A stretch of DNA of 64,000 bases from Streptomyces bathyalis (GTDB lineage: Bacteria; Actinomycetota; Actinomycetes; Streptomycetales; Streptomycetaceae). The notes below the pieces were generated by a model. The model was not told the origin of the DNA, did not search any database, and saw only the letters and a program-made list of their open reading frames with translations. The stretch is taken from the NCBI RefSeq assembly GCF_015910445.1, contig NZ_CP048882.1, positions 620,001 through 684,000 on the forward strand, written 5' to 3'. Each line of letters begins with the position of its first letter. The first letter of the stretch is position 1. This document shows, in pieces, positions 16,764 to 25,515 of the stretch. A program made the translations under genes and the position numbers.

Positions 16764-17492
16764 GTGAGCGAGAAAGCCAGGAAGAACACGAAGGAGCCCA
16801 GGAGCAGGAAGAACGCCCGCAGCGAGGAGACCGCGAAGACCCGGAGGGGCGCAAGGAGCGGGAAGAGCGGTGGGAGCACCAGGGGCACCAAGGGTGCCGA
16901 GCCGGACGCGCTCAGGCACTACCGCGGCAAGCGGCACTTCGGCAGGACTGCCGAGCCACGCGGCGCCGAGACCGCGCCGTCCGAGGGCCGCGGCGGCTTC
17001 GTCGTGCAGATCCACGACGCGAGCACCATGCACTTCGACTTCCGGCTGGAGGTGGACGGAGTGCTGAAGTCCTGGTCCGTCCCGAAGGGCCCCTCTCCCG
17101 ATCCGCGTGAGAAGCGGCTGGCGATGCCGACGGAGGATCACCCGCTGGAATACCGCGACTTCGAGGGCGTGATCGCGGCGGGAGAGTACGGGGCGGGCAC
17201 CGTCATCATCTGGGACGAGGGAACCTACCGGCCGATCTCCGAGAACTTCGCGGAGGCCCTGCGGCGCGGCCATGCGACGTTCTGGCTGGAGGGCGGCAAG
17301 CTGCGCGGCGGCTACGCGCTCACGCGGTTCCGAGGTGGCGGCGGGGACGACGGGCGCGAGGCATGGCTGCTGGTGAAAGAGGCCGACGCACGGGCGGCAC
17401 GTGAGGGTGGCACGCCAGATCCGCAGCGGGCGCGTTCCGCCCGTACCAGGCGCACGCTGAAGCAGGTGGCCGCGGAGGAAGGGGCGGCCTGA
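16764..17492 (+). CDS. Stand-alone LigD-type 3'-phosphoesterase
   Basis: A 242-aa protein homologous to the N-terminal phosphoesterase domain of NHEJ DNA ligase D, which trims 3' ends of breaks. The active-site region is IHDASTMHFDFRLEVDG, and EDHPLEYRDFEG and WDEGTYRP follow. Residues 1-50 form a highly basic Lys/Arg/Glu tail likely to contact DNA. GTG 16764 has a perfect GGAAGGAG site. No Ku, polymerase or ligase gene is nearby. It sits next to two alkyltransferase genes, so it is part of a DNA-repair cluster by context. Confidence 0.88.
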   Translation: MSEKARKNTKEPRSRKNARSEETAKTRRGARSGKSGGSTRGTKGAEPDALRHYRGKRHFGRTAEPRGAETAPSEGRGGFVVQIHDASTMHFDFRLEVDGVLKSWSVPKGPSPDPREKRLAMPTEDHPLEYRDFEGVIAAGEYGAGTVIIWDEGTYRPISENFAEALRRGHATFWLEGGKLRGGYALTRFRGGGGDDGREAWLLVKEADARAAREGGTPDPQRARSARTRRTLKQVAAEEGAA

Positions 17493-17625
17493 GCAGCGGC
17501 CTGAGCGAACGCGAACCGGGGATCGGCCGGAATTCCTCCCGTCCCGGTCTCACGTCCGGGGCTCCCGTGACGTCTTCCTGGTGTGGACCGGAAGAATCGG
17601 CCACAGCACGGAAGGGAGCGGGACG

Positions 17626-18177
17626 ATGACAGCAGGGACGCACGCAGGTCGCACCGGCGGCACGAGAAGCGCCGGGAGCGTCAGGCACACGGTCTTCCTC
17701 TCGCCGCTGGGCGCGCTCACGCTCGTGGCCGACGGCGACGCACTGACCGGTGTCTACTTCGAGAACCATCGGCGCGGCCCGTCCCCCGACGAGCTCGGGC
17801 CGCGTGACGCGGCCGGCTTCGACGAGGCGCTGCGGCAGCTCGAGGAGTACTTCGCGGGAGAGCGGCAGAGCTTCGACCTGCCCCTGGCACCGCGTGGAGA
17901 GCCCTTCCAGCAGCGGGTGTGGGAGCTGCTGAAGAAGATCCCCTACGGCGAGACACGCTCGTACGGAGTGCTGGCCCGCGAACTGGGCGACCGGGCGCTG
18001 GCCCAGGCCGTCGGCGCCGCCAACGGCCGCAACCCGATCTCCGTGATCGTGCCCTGCCACCGCGTCGTGGGTGCCGACGGTGCCCTGACGGGTTACGCGG
18101 GCGGGCTGGAACGCAAACGGCTCCTGCTGGAGCTGGAGGGGGCGGCGTCGGTGACGCGCACGGCCCGGCTCTTCTGA
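17626..18177 (+). CDS. ogt: Methylated-DNA-protein-cysteine methyltransferase (first copy)
   Basis: A 183-aa suicide repair protein that moves O6-alkyl groups from guanine to its own cysteine. The acceptor Cys144 is in IVPCHRVVG, and the DNA-binding helix region is FQQRVWELLKKIPYGETRSYG (split: FQQRVWELLKKIP then YGETRSYG). ATG 17626 is chosen over upstream starts because GAAGGGAG precedes it. It is separated by about 60 nt from an ECF sigma gene whose own operon encodes a second alkyltransferase. Confidence 0.95.
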   Translation: MTAGTHAGRTGGTRSAGSVRHTVFLSPLGALTLVADGDALTGVYFENHRRGPSPDELGPRDAAGFDEALRQLEEYFAGERQSFDLPLAPRGEPFQQRVWELLKKIPYGETRSYGVLARELGDRALAQAVGAANGRNPISVIVPCHRVVGADGALTGYAGGLERKRLLLELEGAASVTRTARLF

Positions 18178-18235
18178 GGGCCTGCTCGTCCGTCCGCCCA
18201 CGGCAGCAGCCGGGGCAGGGAACCGCGTACGGGGT

Positions 18236-18754
18236 GTGGATGTGACCTTGAGACCTTTCGAGCAGATCGTCACCGACCACGGGCCGATGGTGCTCCGGGT
18301 GTGCCGGGCCGTCGTCGGACCGGTGGACGCGGAGGACGCCTGGTCGGAGACGTTCCTGGCCGCGCTGAAGGCATATCCGCGGCTCCCGGAGGACGCCAAC
18401 GTCGAGGCCTGGCTGGTCACGATCGCTCACCGCAAGGCCATCGACGTGGCACGGGCCGGCTCGCGCCGTCCCGTCGCCGTCGCCGAGGTCCCCGAGCCCG
18501 CCGCGGATTCCGTCACCGGGGGCGGGGCTCAGGAGTGGGAGCGCGACGGGGAGTTGTGGGACGCCCTGAAGGCACTGCCTCAGCGCCAGCGCGCCGCGGT
18601 CGCGTACCACTACCTGGCCGGCCTGCCCTACCGAGAGATCGCCGGCATCACCGGCGGCAGCACCGACGCGGCACGCAGGGCCGCGGCGGACGGCATCAAA
18701 TCCCTGCGCAGAAGCTTTCCACGCCGCACGGAGGAGAGAGGCGAGAAGCGATGA
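18236..18754 (+). CDS. ECF-family RNA polymerase sigma factor
   Basis: A 172-aa sigma factor reduced to regions 2 and 4. Region 2 is around residues 9-75 (VGPVDAEDAWSETFLAAL, WLVTIAHRKAIDVAR) and region 4 around 105-155 (LPQRQRAAVAYHYLAGLPYREIA, split after 20). The start is GTG 18236. No anti-sigma gene is adjacent. Instead the stop overlaps the ATG of a second alkyltransferase (ATGA), so this sigma factor is translationally coupled to a DNA-repair protein and may drive an alkylation response. Confidence 0.92.
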   Translation: MDVTLRPFEQIVTDHGPMVLRVCRAVVGPVDAEDAWSETFLAALKAYPRLPEDANVEAWLVTIAHRKAIDVARAGSRRPVAVAEVPEPAADSVTGGGAQEWERDGELWDALKALPQRQRAAVAYHYLAGLPYREIAGITGGSTDAARRAAADGIKSLRRSFPRRTEERGEKR

Positions 18755-19404
18755 AGGTTCCCGCAACCGGCGCGACCGGCCCAGTGGACACAGCACCAGG
18801 TGACGGCGACCTCGGTCTGTTCGCGGCGCTGCCCGCCACTGACGCGGCGGCGCAGGAGCGACTCCACTCCCGTTTGGTGGACGGCGCACAGCGCGACGGG
18901 CTCCTGGACGTCGCCTACCGCACGCTGGAGACACCGGTGGGGTCTCTGCTGCTCGCCGCCACCGAGGAGGGCCTGGTCCGGGTGGCCTATGACGTCCAGG
19001 ACCACGCCGCCGTGCTGGCGGACCTCGCCGAGCGCGTGAGTCCGCGCGTGCTGCGGGCGCCCGACCGGCTGGAGCCGGCCGTGCGGCAGATCGAGGAGTA
19101 CTTCGAGGGGCGGCGCACCCGCTTCGAACTCGCCCTGGATCTGCGGCTGACGAAGGGGTTCCGACGCGAGGTGATCACGCATCTGCCCGACATCGGATAC
19201 GGCCGCACCGAGAGCTATGCGCAGGTGGCGGCCGCGGCGGGCAGCCCGAGGGCGGTACGCGCCGTCGGCACCGCATGCGCGACCAATCCGCTGCCGGTCG
19301 TCGTCCCGTGTCACCGGGTGGTCCGTTCGGACGGTTCGGCGGGCGGGTACGCCGGAGGGGCCGAGGCCAAGCTGACGCTGCTGAGTCTGGAGGAGGCGGC
19401 CTGA
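18751..19404 (+). CDS. Methylated-DNA-protein-cysteine methyltransferase (second copy, extended N-terminus)
   Basis: 217 aa. The acceptor Cys187 is in VVVPCHRVVRSDG, preceded by GFRREVITHLPDIGYGRTES. It carries about 55 extra N-terminal residues (DLGLFAALPATDAAAQERLH) missing from the first copy. ATG 18751 overlaps the sigma-factor stop. Such coupling could make the alkylated protein a sensor for the sigma factor, as Ada is in E. coli, but no Ada-type zinc-cysteine domain is present. Repair function is secure; the sensing role is inference. Confidence 0.93.
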   Translation: MKVPATGATGPVDTAPGDGDLGLFAALPATDAAAQERLHSRLVDGAQRDGLLDVAYRTLETPVGSLLLAATEEGLVRVAYDVQDHAAVLADLAERVSPRVLRAPDRLEPAVRQIEEYFEGRRTRFELALDLRLTKGFRREVITHLPDIGYGRTESYAQVAAAAGSPRAVRAVGTACATNPLPVVVPCHRVVRSDGSAGGYAGGAEAKLTLLSLEEAA

Positions 19405-19505
19405 TCAACCCTGATCAGGCCGGGCTCACGCCGGGCACCCTGTCAGCACCGGCAGCGCCACCGGACCCCGGTGCCCGGTTTCCGCAGACGAGGAGCAGCA
19501 TCACC

Positions 19506-20366
19506 ATGGACGACCACCCCACCGGCGGCGCGAGCGGGCCCGGCGCCTCCGGGACCCCCGGAAGCAGGGCCGCCGTCGTCACCGGATCGGAGTCCGGCAT
19601 CGGCAGGGCGACGGCCGTCGCGCTGGCCCGGGACGGCTTCGACATCGGCGTGACCTGGTTCGTGGACGAGGCGGACGCGCAGCGCACGGCCGAAGAGGTG
19701 CGCAGTCGCGGACGGCGCGCGGAGGTGCGTCACCTCGACCTGACGCGGCTGCCGGGGCCCGAGGCCGTGATCGATGAATTCGCCGACGCCTTCGGCACGT
19801 TGGACGTCCTGGTCAACGCGGCCGGGGACAACAGGTCCGCGCCGTTCACCGAGATGACGTTCGAGGACTTCCGTCATGTGATGCAGGTGGACCTGGAGGG
19901 GCCGTTCCTGCTGAGCCAGCGCGCCGCCCGCCGCATGATCGGTCAGGGAGGGGGCGGCCGCATCATCAACGTCACGTCGGTGCACGAGCACACGCCTCTG
20001 CCGTCCGCCACCGCGTACAACACCGCCAAGCACGGGCTGGGCGGGCTCACCAAGTCGATGGCGCTGGAACTGGCCGGGCACGGCATCACCGTGAACGCCG
20101 TCGCCCCGGGGCTCATCGCCACCCGCATGTCCGGCCTCGAAGGCGCCGACGTCCGCACCGTGCACCGTCCGGCGCTGCCGGTCGCGCGGCCCGGCGACCC
20201 GAGGGAGGTCGCCTCCCTCATCGCGTGGCTCGCCTCGGACGCCGCGGCTTACACGACGGGCCAGTCGTATCCCGTCGACGGCGGATTCCTCATCGCCAAC
20301 CCGCAGTTCACGACCAGCAACTTCGGTGCCGACGGGAGCGCCGTCACCTCGCCGTCAGCTCCGTGA
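19506..20366 (+). CDS. Short-chain dehydrogenase/reductase, classical type
   Basis: A 286-aa NAD(P)-dependent oxidoreductase with a 20-residue Gly/Pro-rich N-terminus. The cofactor motif is TGSESGIG, the NNAG equivalent is VNAAGDN, the catalytic Tyr-Lys are in YNTAKHG, and the C-terminal PVDGGFLIANPQF is of glucose-1-dehydrogenase/3-oxoacyl-reductase type. The ATG at 19506 follows a GAGGAG site. Its last 12 nt overlap the 3' end of paaK, so the two genes converge with no terminator between them. Confidence 0.9.
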   Translation: MDDHPTGGASGPGASGTPGSRAAVVTGSESGIGRATAVALARDGFDIGVTWFVDEADAQRTAEEVRSRGRRAEVRHLDLTRLPGPEAVIDEFADAFGTLDVLVNAAGDNRSAPFTEMTFEDFRHVMQVDLEGPFLLSQRAARRMIGQGGGGRIINVTSVHEHTPLPSATAYNTAKHGLGGLTKSMALELAGHGITVNAVAPGLIATRMSGLEGADVRTVHRPALPVARPGDPREVASLIAWLASDAAAYTTGQSYPVDGGFLIANPQFTTSNFGADGSAVTSPSAP

Positions 20367-21707
20367 GCGCTCGTCGACGACCCGGCGGATCTTGCCGACC
20401 GAGCGCTCCAGCGTCTCCGGCTCGACGGCCTCGACCTCGACGCTCAGCCCGATCCCGTCCTTGACGGCCTGGGCGACGGAGCGTGCGGCCTCCTCGCGCT
20501 GTGCCGGAGCTGTGCCGGGCCGGGACTCGACGCGCACCGTCATGTGGTCGAGACGGCCGCGGGTGCTCAGGCGCAGCTGGAAGTGCGGCGCGAGCCCCTC
20601 GGTGCGCAGCAGGATCTCCTCGACCTGGCTGGGGAAGATGTTGACGCCCCTAAGAATGATCATGTCGTCGCAGCGCCGGGTGACCTTCTCCATGCGGCGG
20701 AAAGCGGGGCGGGCCGTGCCGGGCAGCAGCCGGGTCAGATCGCGGGTGCGGTAGCGGATCACCGGCATGGCTTCCTTGTTGAGCGAGGTGAAGACCAACT
20801 CGCCCTCGTCGCCCGCCGCTTGGAGCACGTCGGTGACGGGGTCGACGACCTCCGGGTAGAACTGGTCCTCCCAGATGTGCAGGCCGTCCTTGCTCTCCAC
20901 GCACTCCTGCGCGACGCCGGGCCCGATCACCTCGGACAGCCCGTAGATGTCGACGGCGTGGATGCCCAGGCGCTCCTCGATCTCGGCGCGCATCCCCTCC
21001 GTCCACGGCTCGGCGCCGAAGATGCCCGTCCGCAGCGAGGTGCCGCGCGGATCGACGCCCTGGCGTTCGAACTCGTCCAGCAGCGTGAGCATGTAGGACG
21101 GGGTGACCATGATGATCTCGGGTTCGAAGTCCTGGATGAGCTGGACCTGCCGGGCCGTCATGCCTCCGGAGACCGGGATGACGGTGCAGCCGGCGCGCTC
21201 CGCTCCGTAGTGCGCGCCGAGCCCGCCGGTGAACAGGCCGTATCCGTAGGCGATATGGACCTTGTGCCCGGGGCGGCCGCCCGCTGCCCGGATCGAACGG
21301 GCGACCATGTCCGCCCACATCGAGATGTCGTTCTCGGTGTAACCCACCACGGTGGGGCGGCCGGTGGTGCCGCTGGAGGCGTGGATGCGGCGCACGTCCG
21401 CCATGGGCACGGCGAACATCCCGAACGGGTAGGTCTCGCGCAGGTCGGCCTTGGTGGTGAAGGGGAACCGTGCGAGGTCCTCCAGGGTGCGGCAGTCCTC
21501 GGGACGCACACCGGCCTCGTCGAACTTCCTTCTGTACAGCTCCACTTCGTTGTACGCGGTGTGCAGTGTCCTCTGGAGGGCGGACAGTTGGTACGCGCGC
21601 AGCTCGTCCGCGTCCATCCGCTCGCCGGCGTCGAGCAGGTGCTCGGGCAGTGCCTCCCCCGTCCTTCGGGGCACGCGGGCAGAAGGCGGCATCTCGCTCG
21701 TCGTCAT
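20355..21707 (-). CDS. paaK: Phenylacetate-CoA ligase
   Basis: A 450-aa AMP-forming ligase that activates phenylacetate with ATP and CoA, the first step of aerobic phenylacetate breakdown. Segments are the P-loop HASSGTTGRPTVVGYT, YGYGLFTGGLGAHYG, FGAEPWTEGMR, YGLSEVIGPGVAQEC and, in the C-terminal domain, MIILRGVNIFPSQVEEI and VGKIRRVVDERS. Start ATG 21707 overlaps the paaI stop (ATGA), so paaI-paaK are coupled. The epoxidase and ring-opening genes paaABCDE and paaZ are not in the window. Confidence 0.95.
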   Translation of the reverse strand: MTTSEMPPSARVPRRTGEALPEHLLDAGERMDADELRAYQLSALQRTLHTAYNEVELYRRKFDEAGVRPEDCRTLEDLARFPFTTKADLRETYPFGMFAVPMADVRRIHASSGTTGRPTVVGYTENDISMWADMVARSIRAAGGRPGHKVHIAYGYGLFTGGLGAHYGAERAGCTVIPVSGGMTARQVQLIQDFEPEIIMVTPSYMLTLLDEFERQGVDPRGTSLRTGIFGAEPWTEGMRAEIEERLGIHAVDIYGLSEVIGPGVAQECVESKDGLHIWEDQFYPEVVDPVTDVLQAAGDEGELVFTSLNKEAMPVIRYRTRDLTRLLPGTARPAFRRMEKVTRRCDDMIILRGVNIFPSQVEEILLRTEGLAPHFQLRLSTRGRLDHMTVRVESRPGTAPAQREEAARSVAQAVKDGIGLSVEVEAVEPETLERSVGKIRRVVDERSRS

Positions 21708-22123
21708 CGGGAGTCCTCCACGCGCCCCACGGTGCGGCTCCGGCCGCGGAATTCGGCTATGACCTCGCCGTCGCGCAGGACGCTCACGTCGTAGATCCCG
21801 CTGCGGCCGTAAGTGGTGCGCTCCTCGGCGAGCGCCGTGAGCGTATCGCCTTCCCTGGCCGGCCTGACGAAGGAGATGTCGGCGCCGGAGGCGACGGTGA
21901 CCGGGCCATGGCTGTTGCAGGCACAGGCGAAGGCCGTGTCGGCGAGGAGGAAGATGTAGCCGCCGTGTGCGATGCCGTGGCCGTTGACCATCGACGCGGT
22001 CACCGTCATCCGCAGCCTCGCGGCGCCGTCCGCGGCCTCGAGCAGCTCGATGCCCAGGGCCTGTGAGGCCTCGTCCGCGGCGAACATCGTGTGCGCCGCA
22101 CCGTCGCTCATGGCTTGCGTCAT
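21704..22123 (-). CDS. paaI: Hydroxyphenylacetyl-CoA thioesterase
   Basis: A 139-aa hotdog-fold thioesterase that removes CoA from dead-end phenylacetyl-CoA derivatives. Family features: MFAADEASQALGIELLEA, the catalytic loop NGHGIAHGGYIFLLADTAFA, and SFVRPAREGDTL. I choose ATG 22123, but an in-frame ATG at 22162 lies inside the operator and cannot be ruled out; the ribosome site (GTGGAA) is weak. It is translated first in the paaI-paaK unit. Confidence 0.9.
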   Translation of the reverse strand: MTQAMSDGAAHTMFAADEASQALGIELLEAADGAARLRMTVTASMVNGHGIAHGGYIFLLADTAFACACNSHGPVTVASGADISFVRPAREGDTLTALAEERTTYGRSGIYDVSVLRDGEVIAEFRGRSRTVGRVEDSR

Positions 22124-22152
22124 GCGTTCCACGCTCTCGTACTCGCTCTGCC

Positions 22153-22216
22153 GACCGACCATTCGGTCACCATCGAGGCGCGGTCCAGTAATCCAGCAAC
22201 GGCATCGCACTGTCAA
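22153..22216 (-). promoter_or_regulatory. paaI-paaK promoter with TetR-type operator
   Basis: On the minus strand, a consensus -35 TTGACA (22211-22216) is 16 nt from ATTACT (22189-22194). At 22153-22168 is an exact palindrome, GACCGA-4-TCGGTC, lying at about +14 to +30, a good place for repression. TetR-like regulators such as PaaR control phenylacetate genes elsewhere in actinobacteria; none is encoded in the window. Confidence 0.6.
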
Positions 22217-22285
22217 GGGCCGGACCTGCACGACCGTACGCCGGCGGTGCGGCCCCGGGGATCCTGTTCGGCGGCTACCGCCCGG

Positions 22286-23050
22286 CTAGCCCTGGCCCTG
22301 GCTCTGGCCGTTGGCTCGTTCGGCCAGCGCCTCGGCGAGCTCCTCCAGGTCCTCCGCCGTCCACTTCGGCCGCGACATCGTCTCCGGGTAGTGGGCGGTG
22401 CCGCGTCGCAGCCAGGCACCGGCGAGCCCCGCGCGCTGCGCACCGTCGACGTCCCACGGATGCACGGCTATGAGCAGCGCCTCGCCAGGCCGTACGCCCG
22501 CCCGGCGCACCGCGTACCGGTACGCGTCGGGCGCAGGCTTCCAGCAGCGCGGGCCGCTCACGCCCAGCAGGGCGTCGAACTGGTCGCGCACACCGGCGCG
22601 TTTGAGCAGCCCGTCGGTCAGATCGGGCGAGCCGTTGGTCATGGTCACCAGCCGGAACCCCGCCCTGCGCAGAGCGTGGACACCGCCGGGAACGTCGGGG
22701 TGCGGGGGCAGTTCTGCCATGCCCTCCAGAATGTGCCGGGCGGCGTCGTCCGCCTCGTCCGGGCCACGCCCGTCCAGGGCGACGAGGAGCGTTCGGATTC
22801 CGTCCCGTGCGATGTCCGCGAAGTCCGCGTACGCGCCGGCCGCAGCCAGCGCGAAACCGTCACGCAGCACTCCCGCGAACCACGTGGGCATGAGGTCCGC
22901 GGGCGCGCCGACCTGCTCGAAGCGGTCCCGCAGCGGTGTCATGTCGCTGAGGGTCTCGTTGACGTCGAAGACGATCGCCTTGAGCTGGTAGCCGGACGGC
23001 GGTGGCGGTACGGAGTCCGCCTCGTGGGGGTCGGGTTGTTCCGGGGGCAT
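22286..23050 (-). CDS. HAD-superfamily hydrolase, haloacid dehalogenase type II-like
   Basis: A 254-aa Rossmann-like hydrolase. Motif I is VFDVNETLSD with the nucleophilic Asp, motif II is in LVTMTNGSPDL, motif III includes the Lys of GPRCWKPAPDAY, and motif IV is near VHPWDVDGAQRAG. The cap is alpha-helical and placed between motifs I and II. The family attacks 2-haloacids through an aspartyl ester; many members act on other substrates. ATG 23050 is chosen; upstream signals are poor. It precedes paaI on the same strand but has the paa promoter between. Confidence 0.87.
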   Translation of the reverse strand: MPPEQPDPHEADSVPPPPSGYQLKAIVFDVNETLSDMTPLRDRFEQVGAPADLMPTWFAGVLRDGFALAAAGAYADFADIARDGIRTLLVALDGRGPDEADDAARHILEGMAELPPHPDVPGGVHALRRAGFRLVTMTNGSPDLTDGLLKRAGVRDQFDALLGVSGPRCWKPAPDAYRYAVRRAGVRPGEALLIAVHPWDVDGAQRAGLAGAWLRRGTAHYPETMSRPKWTAEDLEELAEALAERANGQSQGQG

Positions 23051-23376
23051 GTTCCGCAAGATACCCGCAGGCCCGCCGGCTGAGAGGCGCCACGGGTGAA
23101 TCGTGTGTGACCGGCGCGCGCCGGTCGGACCTCCCGGTGCGTCTCCGACGGAGCTGCACCTTTTCGGGACGGGCGCAATTCCTCCGGAGTTATGGGCAGT
23201 TCGCGGACGCGGACGCGCGCGGGCGCGCGGGGCGTGTCCGCGACGGCCCCAAGTCATCCGGTTTGACGAGGTTGAGGGTCATGCGGAGCTCAAGTCACGT
23301 TCCACCGGCCTCAGTTGAGCCTCGCGACCCGGCGCTACGGCCTCTCGCCCCGTTGCACCGTGGGAGCCGGGCCTCG
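23051..23376. other. 326-nt intergenic region
   Basis: No gene recognised. The stretch 23208-23242 is an alternating GC-rich run (cgcgcgggcgcgcgggg) able to form hairpins that could end transcription of the molybdenum enzyme operon. The rest should contain the promoter of the haloacid-dehalogenase-like gene. Confidence 0.4.
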
Positions 23377-25515
23377 TCAGGACGGGAGCAGCTTGTCCGG
23401 TGTGATCGGCAGGTCGCGGACGCGGATTCCCGTGGCGTTGTGCACGGCGTTGACGACGGCCGCCGGCGAGCCGACGATGCCGATCTCCCCGATGCCCTTG
23501 GAGCCCATGGGGTTGGCGTGCAGGTCGGGTTCGTCGAGCCAGATCGCGTCGATGTCCTGAACGTCCGCGCAGGTGGGGATGTGGTACTGCGCGAAGTCGT
23601 GGTTGATGACGTGGCCCGTGCCGTGGTCGAAGACGCTCTCCTCGAACAGCGCCATCGACATCCCCATGATCATGCCGCCGATCAACTGTGAGCGCGCCGT
23701 ACGGGGGTTGATGATGCGTCCGGCGGCGAAGACACCCAGCATGCGCGGCACGCGGATCTCTCCGGTGCCGGAGTGCACACGGACCTCGGCGAACTGGGCG
23801 CCGAAGGAGTGCGCGGCGTAGTTCTCCAGGTCCGGGTCGGACGGGGTGGAGGCACGGGTCGAGGCGCCGGGGGCCGGAGCCTCGCCGTGCTCCTCCCTGA
23901 AGGCTCGGGCGGCGGCGACCACGGTGGTGCCCCACGTGTTGATGCCGGAGGAGGCGCCGGCGACGCTCGCCGGCGGCAGGTCGGTGTCACCGATCTCCAA
24001 GCGCACATCTTCGAAAGGGCAGTTGAGCGCGTCGGCCGCGATCTGCGTGAGCGCGGTCCAGGTGCCGGTGCCCAGGTCGACCGCGCCGATCCGCACCGCG
24101 TACCCGTCGGGTGAACCCGCGCCGTCCGCCCGGCGCTCGATCTCGGCCACCGTCCCCGGCATGACGTACACGGGGTAGGTGGAGCTCGCGACGCCGAGCC
24201 CGACCAGCCAGTCCCCTTCGCGCCGGGTGCCGGCCTCGGCACGCCTGTCCCAGCCGAAGCGGTCCGCGCCGGTACGCAGGCACTGCACGAGATGGCGTCC
24301 GGACCATGGCCTGCCGGTCTCGGGGTCCGTCTCCGGCTCGTTGCGCACGCGCAGTTCGATGGGGTCGAGGCCGCAGGCGAGGGCGAGTTCGTCCATGGCG
24401 GCTTCCGAGACGGCCATTCCCGGTGCCTCGCCGGGGGCGCGCATCCAGGACGGTACGGGGGTGTCCAGTGCCGCGAGCCGGTGACTGGTGCGGCGGTTGT
24501 CCGCCGCGTACATCATCCGCGCATGCACCCCCGTCTGCTCCGCGAACTCCTTGATCCTGGCGGTCTGTTCGACGACGTCGTGGCAGACGGCTGTCAGGCG
24601 TCCCCGGGTGTCCGCGCCGAGCCGCACGCGCTGAATGGTGGGGGTGCGGTGACCGGTGAGCGAGAACATCTGCTGCCGGGTGAGAGCCAGTTTGGCGGGA
24701 CGCCCTCCGCAGAGCATCGCTGCCATCACGGCGAGCACGTTGTGGGCGTGCGGCATCCCTTTGGAGCCGAAGCCCCCGCCGACGTGCGGTGAGACGACAC
24801 GGACGCGCTCCGGGGGAAGCCCGAACAGCGGCGCGAGCATCTGCCGGACCAGGTGCGCGCCCTGTGTGGAGTCGTAGACCGTCAACTGCGGTCCGGTGCC
24901 AGGGCCTTCCTCCCACACCGCCACCGAAGTGTGCGGCTCCATGGGGTTGTTGTGCTCCATCGGGGTCCGGTAGGTCACGTCGATGGACACGGGTGCCGCG
25001 GCGAGGGCGGCGTCCACATCACCGTCGTCGGAGTCGGGCGGATCGCCGGGGGTGACGGTCTCCGGCCGGTAGAGGTCCGTCCGCTCCGTGCTCAACTCCG
25101 TGTCGTGGGGCTGCTGTTCGTATTCGACACCGACCAGCTGCGCGGCTTGCCGTGCCACCTCGGGCGTCTCCGCGATGACGGCGCCGATGAACTGACCCCG
25201 GAAGGCGACCTCGCGTGACTGGAGCACCGCCAGCTCGGCGTCCCCCGTGTCGGCGAGGCGGGGCGCGTTGTCCGGGGTGAGCACGGCGAGGACTCCTTCG
25301 AGCGCCTCCGCCTGTCCGGTGTCCATCACCACGACCCGTCCACGCGCGACCGCCGCCTGAAGGGGATGTACGAACACCGGGCCCGGCAGGGTGTGTTCCC
25401 AGGCGTAGGGGGCTCTTCCGGTGACCTTGGCGGGGCCGTCCACGCGCTGCGGCGAGGTGCCGACGCTGCGCACGTCGAGTGGCTTCAGCGGCTGCGAAGC
25501 GTCGGGGGCACTCAT
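23377..25515 (-). CDS. Molybdenum aldehyde oxidoreductase, large (Mo-cofactor) subunit
   Basis: A 712-aa catalytic subunit of the xanthine oxidase superfamily, of PaoC/YagR type. It has the 'hammerhead' N-terminus (RVDGPAKVTGRAPYAWEHTL), cofactor motifs VGGGFGSKG and MRAPGEAPGMAVSEAAMDEL, and near the C-terminus MGSKGIGEIGIVGSPA with the catalytic Glu. It oxidises aldehydes or N-heterocycles, passing electrons to the Fe-S and FAD partners. The ATG overlaps the FAD-subunit stop (ATGA). Gene order is Fe-S, FAD, Mo on the minus strand, as in paoABC. Confidence 0.93.
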   Translation of the reverse strand: MSAPDASQPLKPLDVRSVGTSPQRVDGPAKVTGRAPYAWEHTLPGPVFVHPLQAAVARGRVVVMDTGQAEALEGVLAVLTPDNAPRLADTGDAELAVLQSREVAFRGQFIGAVIAETPEVARQAAQLVGVEYEQQPHDTELSTERTDLYRPETVTPGDPPDSDDGDVDAALAAAPVSIDVTYRTPMEHNNPMEPHTSVAVWEEGPGTGPQLTVYDSTQGAHLVRQMLAPLFGLPPERVRVVSPHVGGGFGSKGMPHAHNVLAVMAAMLCGGRPAKLALTRQQMFSLTGHRTPTIQRVRLGADTRGRLTAVCHDVVEQTARIKEFAEQTGVHARMMYAADNRRTSHRLAALDTPVPSWMRAPGEAPGMAVSEAAMDELALACGLDPIELRVRNEPETDPETGRPWSGRHLVQCLRTGADRFGWDRRAEAGTRREGDWLVGLGVASSTYPVYVMPGTVAEIERRADGAGSPDGYAVRIGAVDLGTGTWTALTQIAADALNCPFEDVRLEIGDTDLPPASVAGASSGINTWGTTVVAAARAFREEHGEAPAPGASTRASTPSDPDLENYAAHSFGAQFAEVRVHSGTGEIRVPRMLGVFAAGRIINPRTARSQLIGGMIMGMSMALFEESVFDHGTGHVINHDFAQYHIPTCADVQDIDAIWLDEPDLHANPMGSKGIGEIGIVGSPAAVVNAVHNATGIRVRDLPITPDKLLPS

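Noticed and set aside
22123..22231. N-terminal extension of PaaI starting at 22231
   Set aside because: It would begin upstream of the predicted -35 box of its own promoter and has no counterpart in PaaI proteins.
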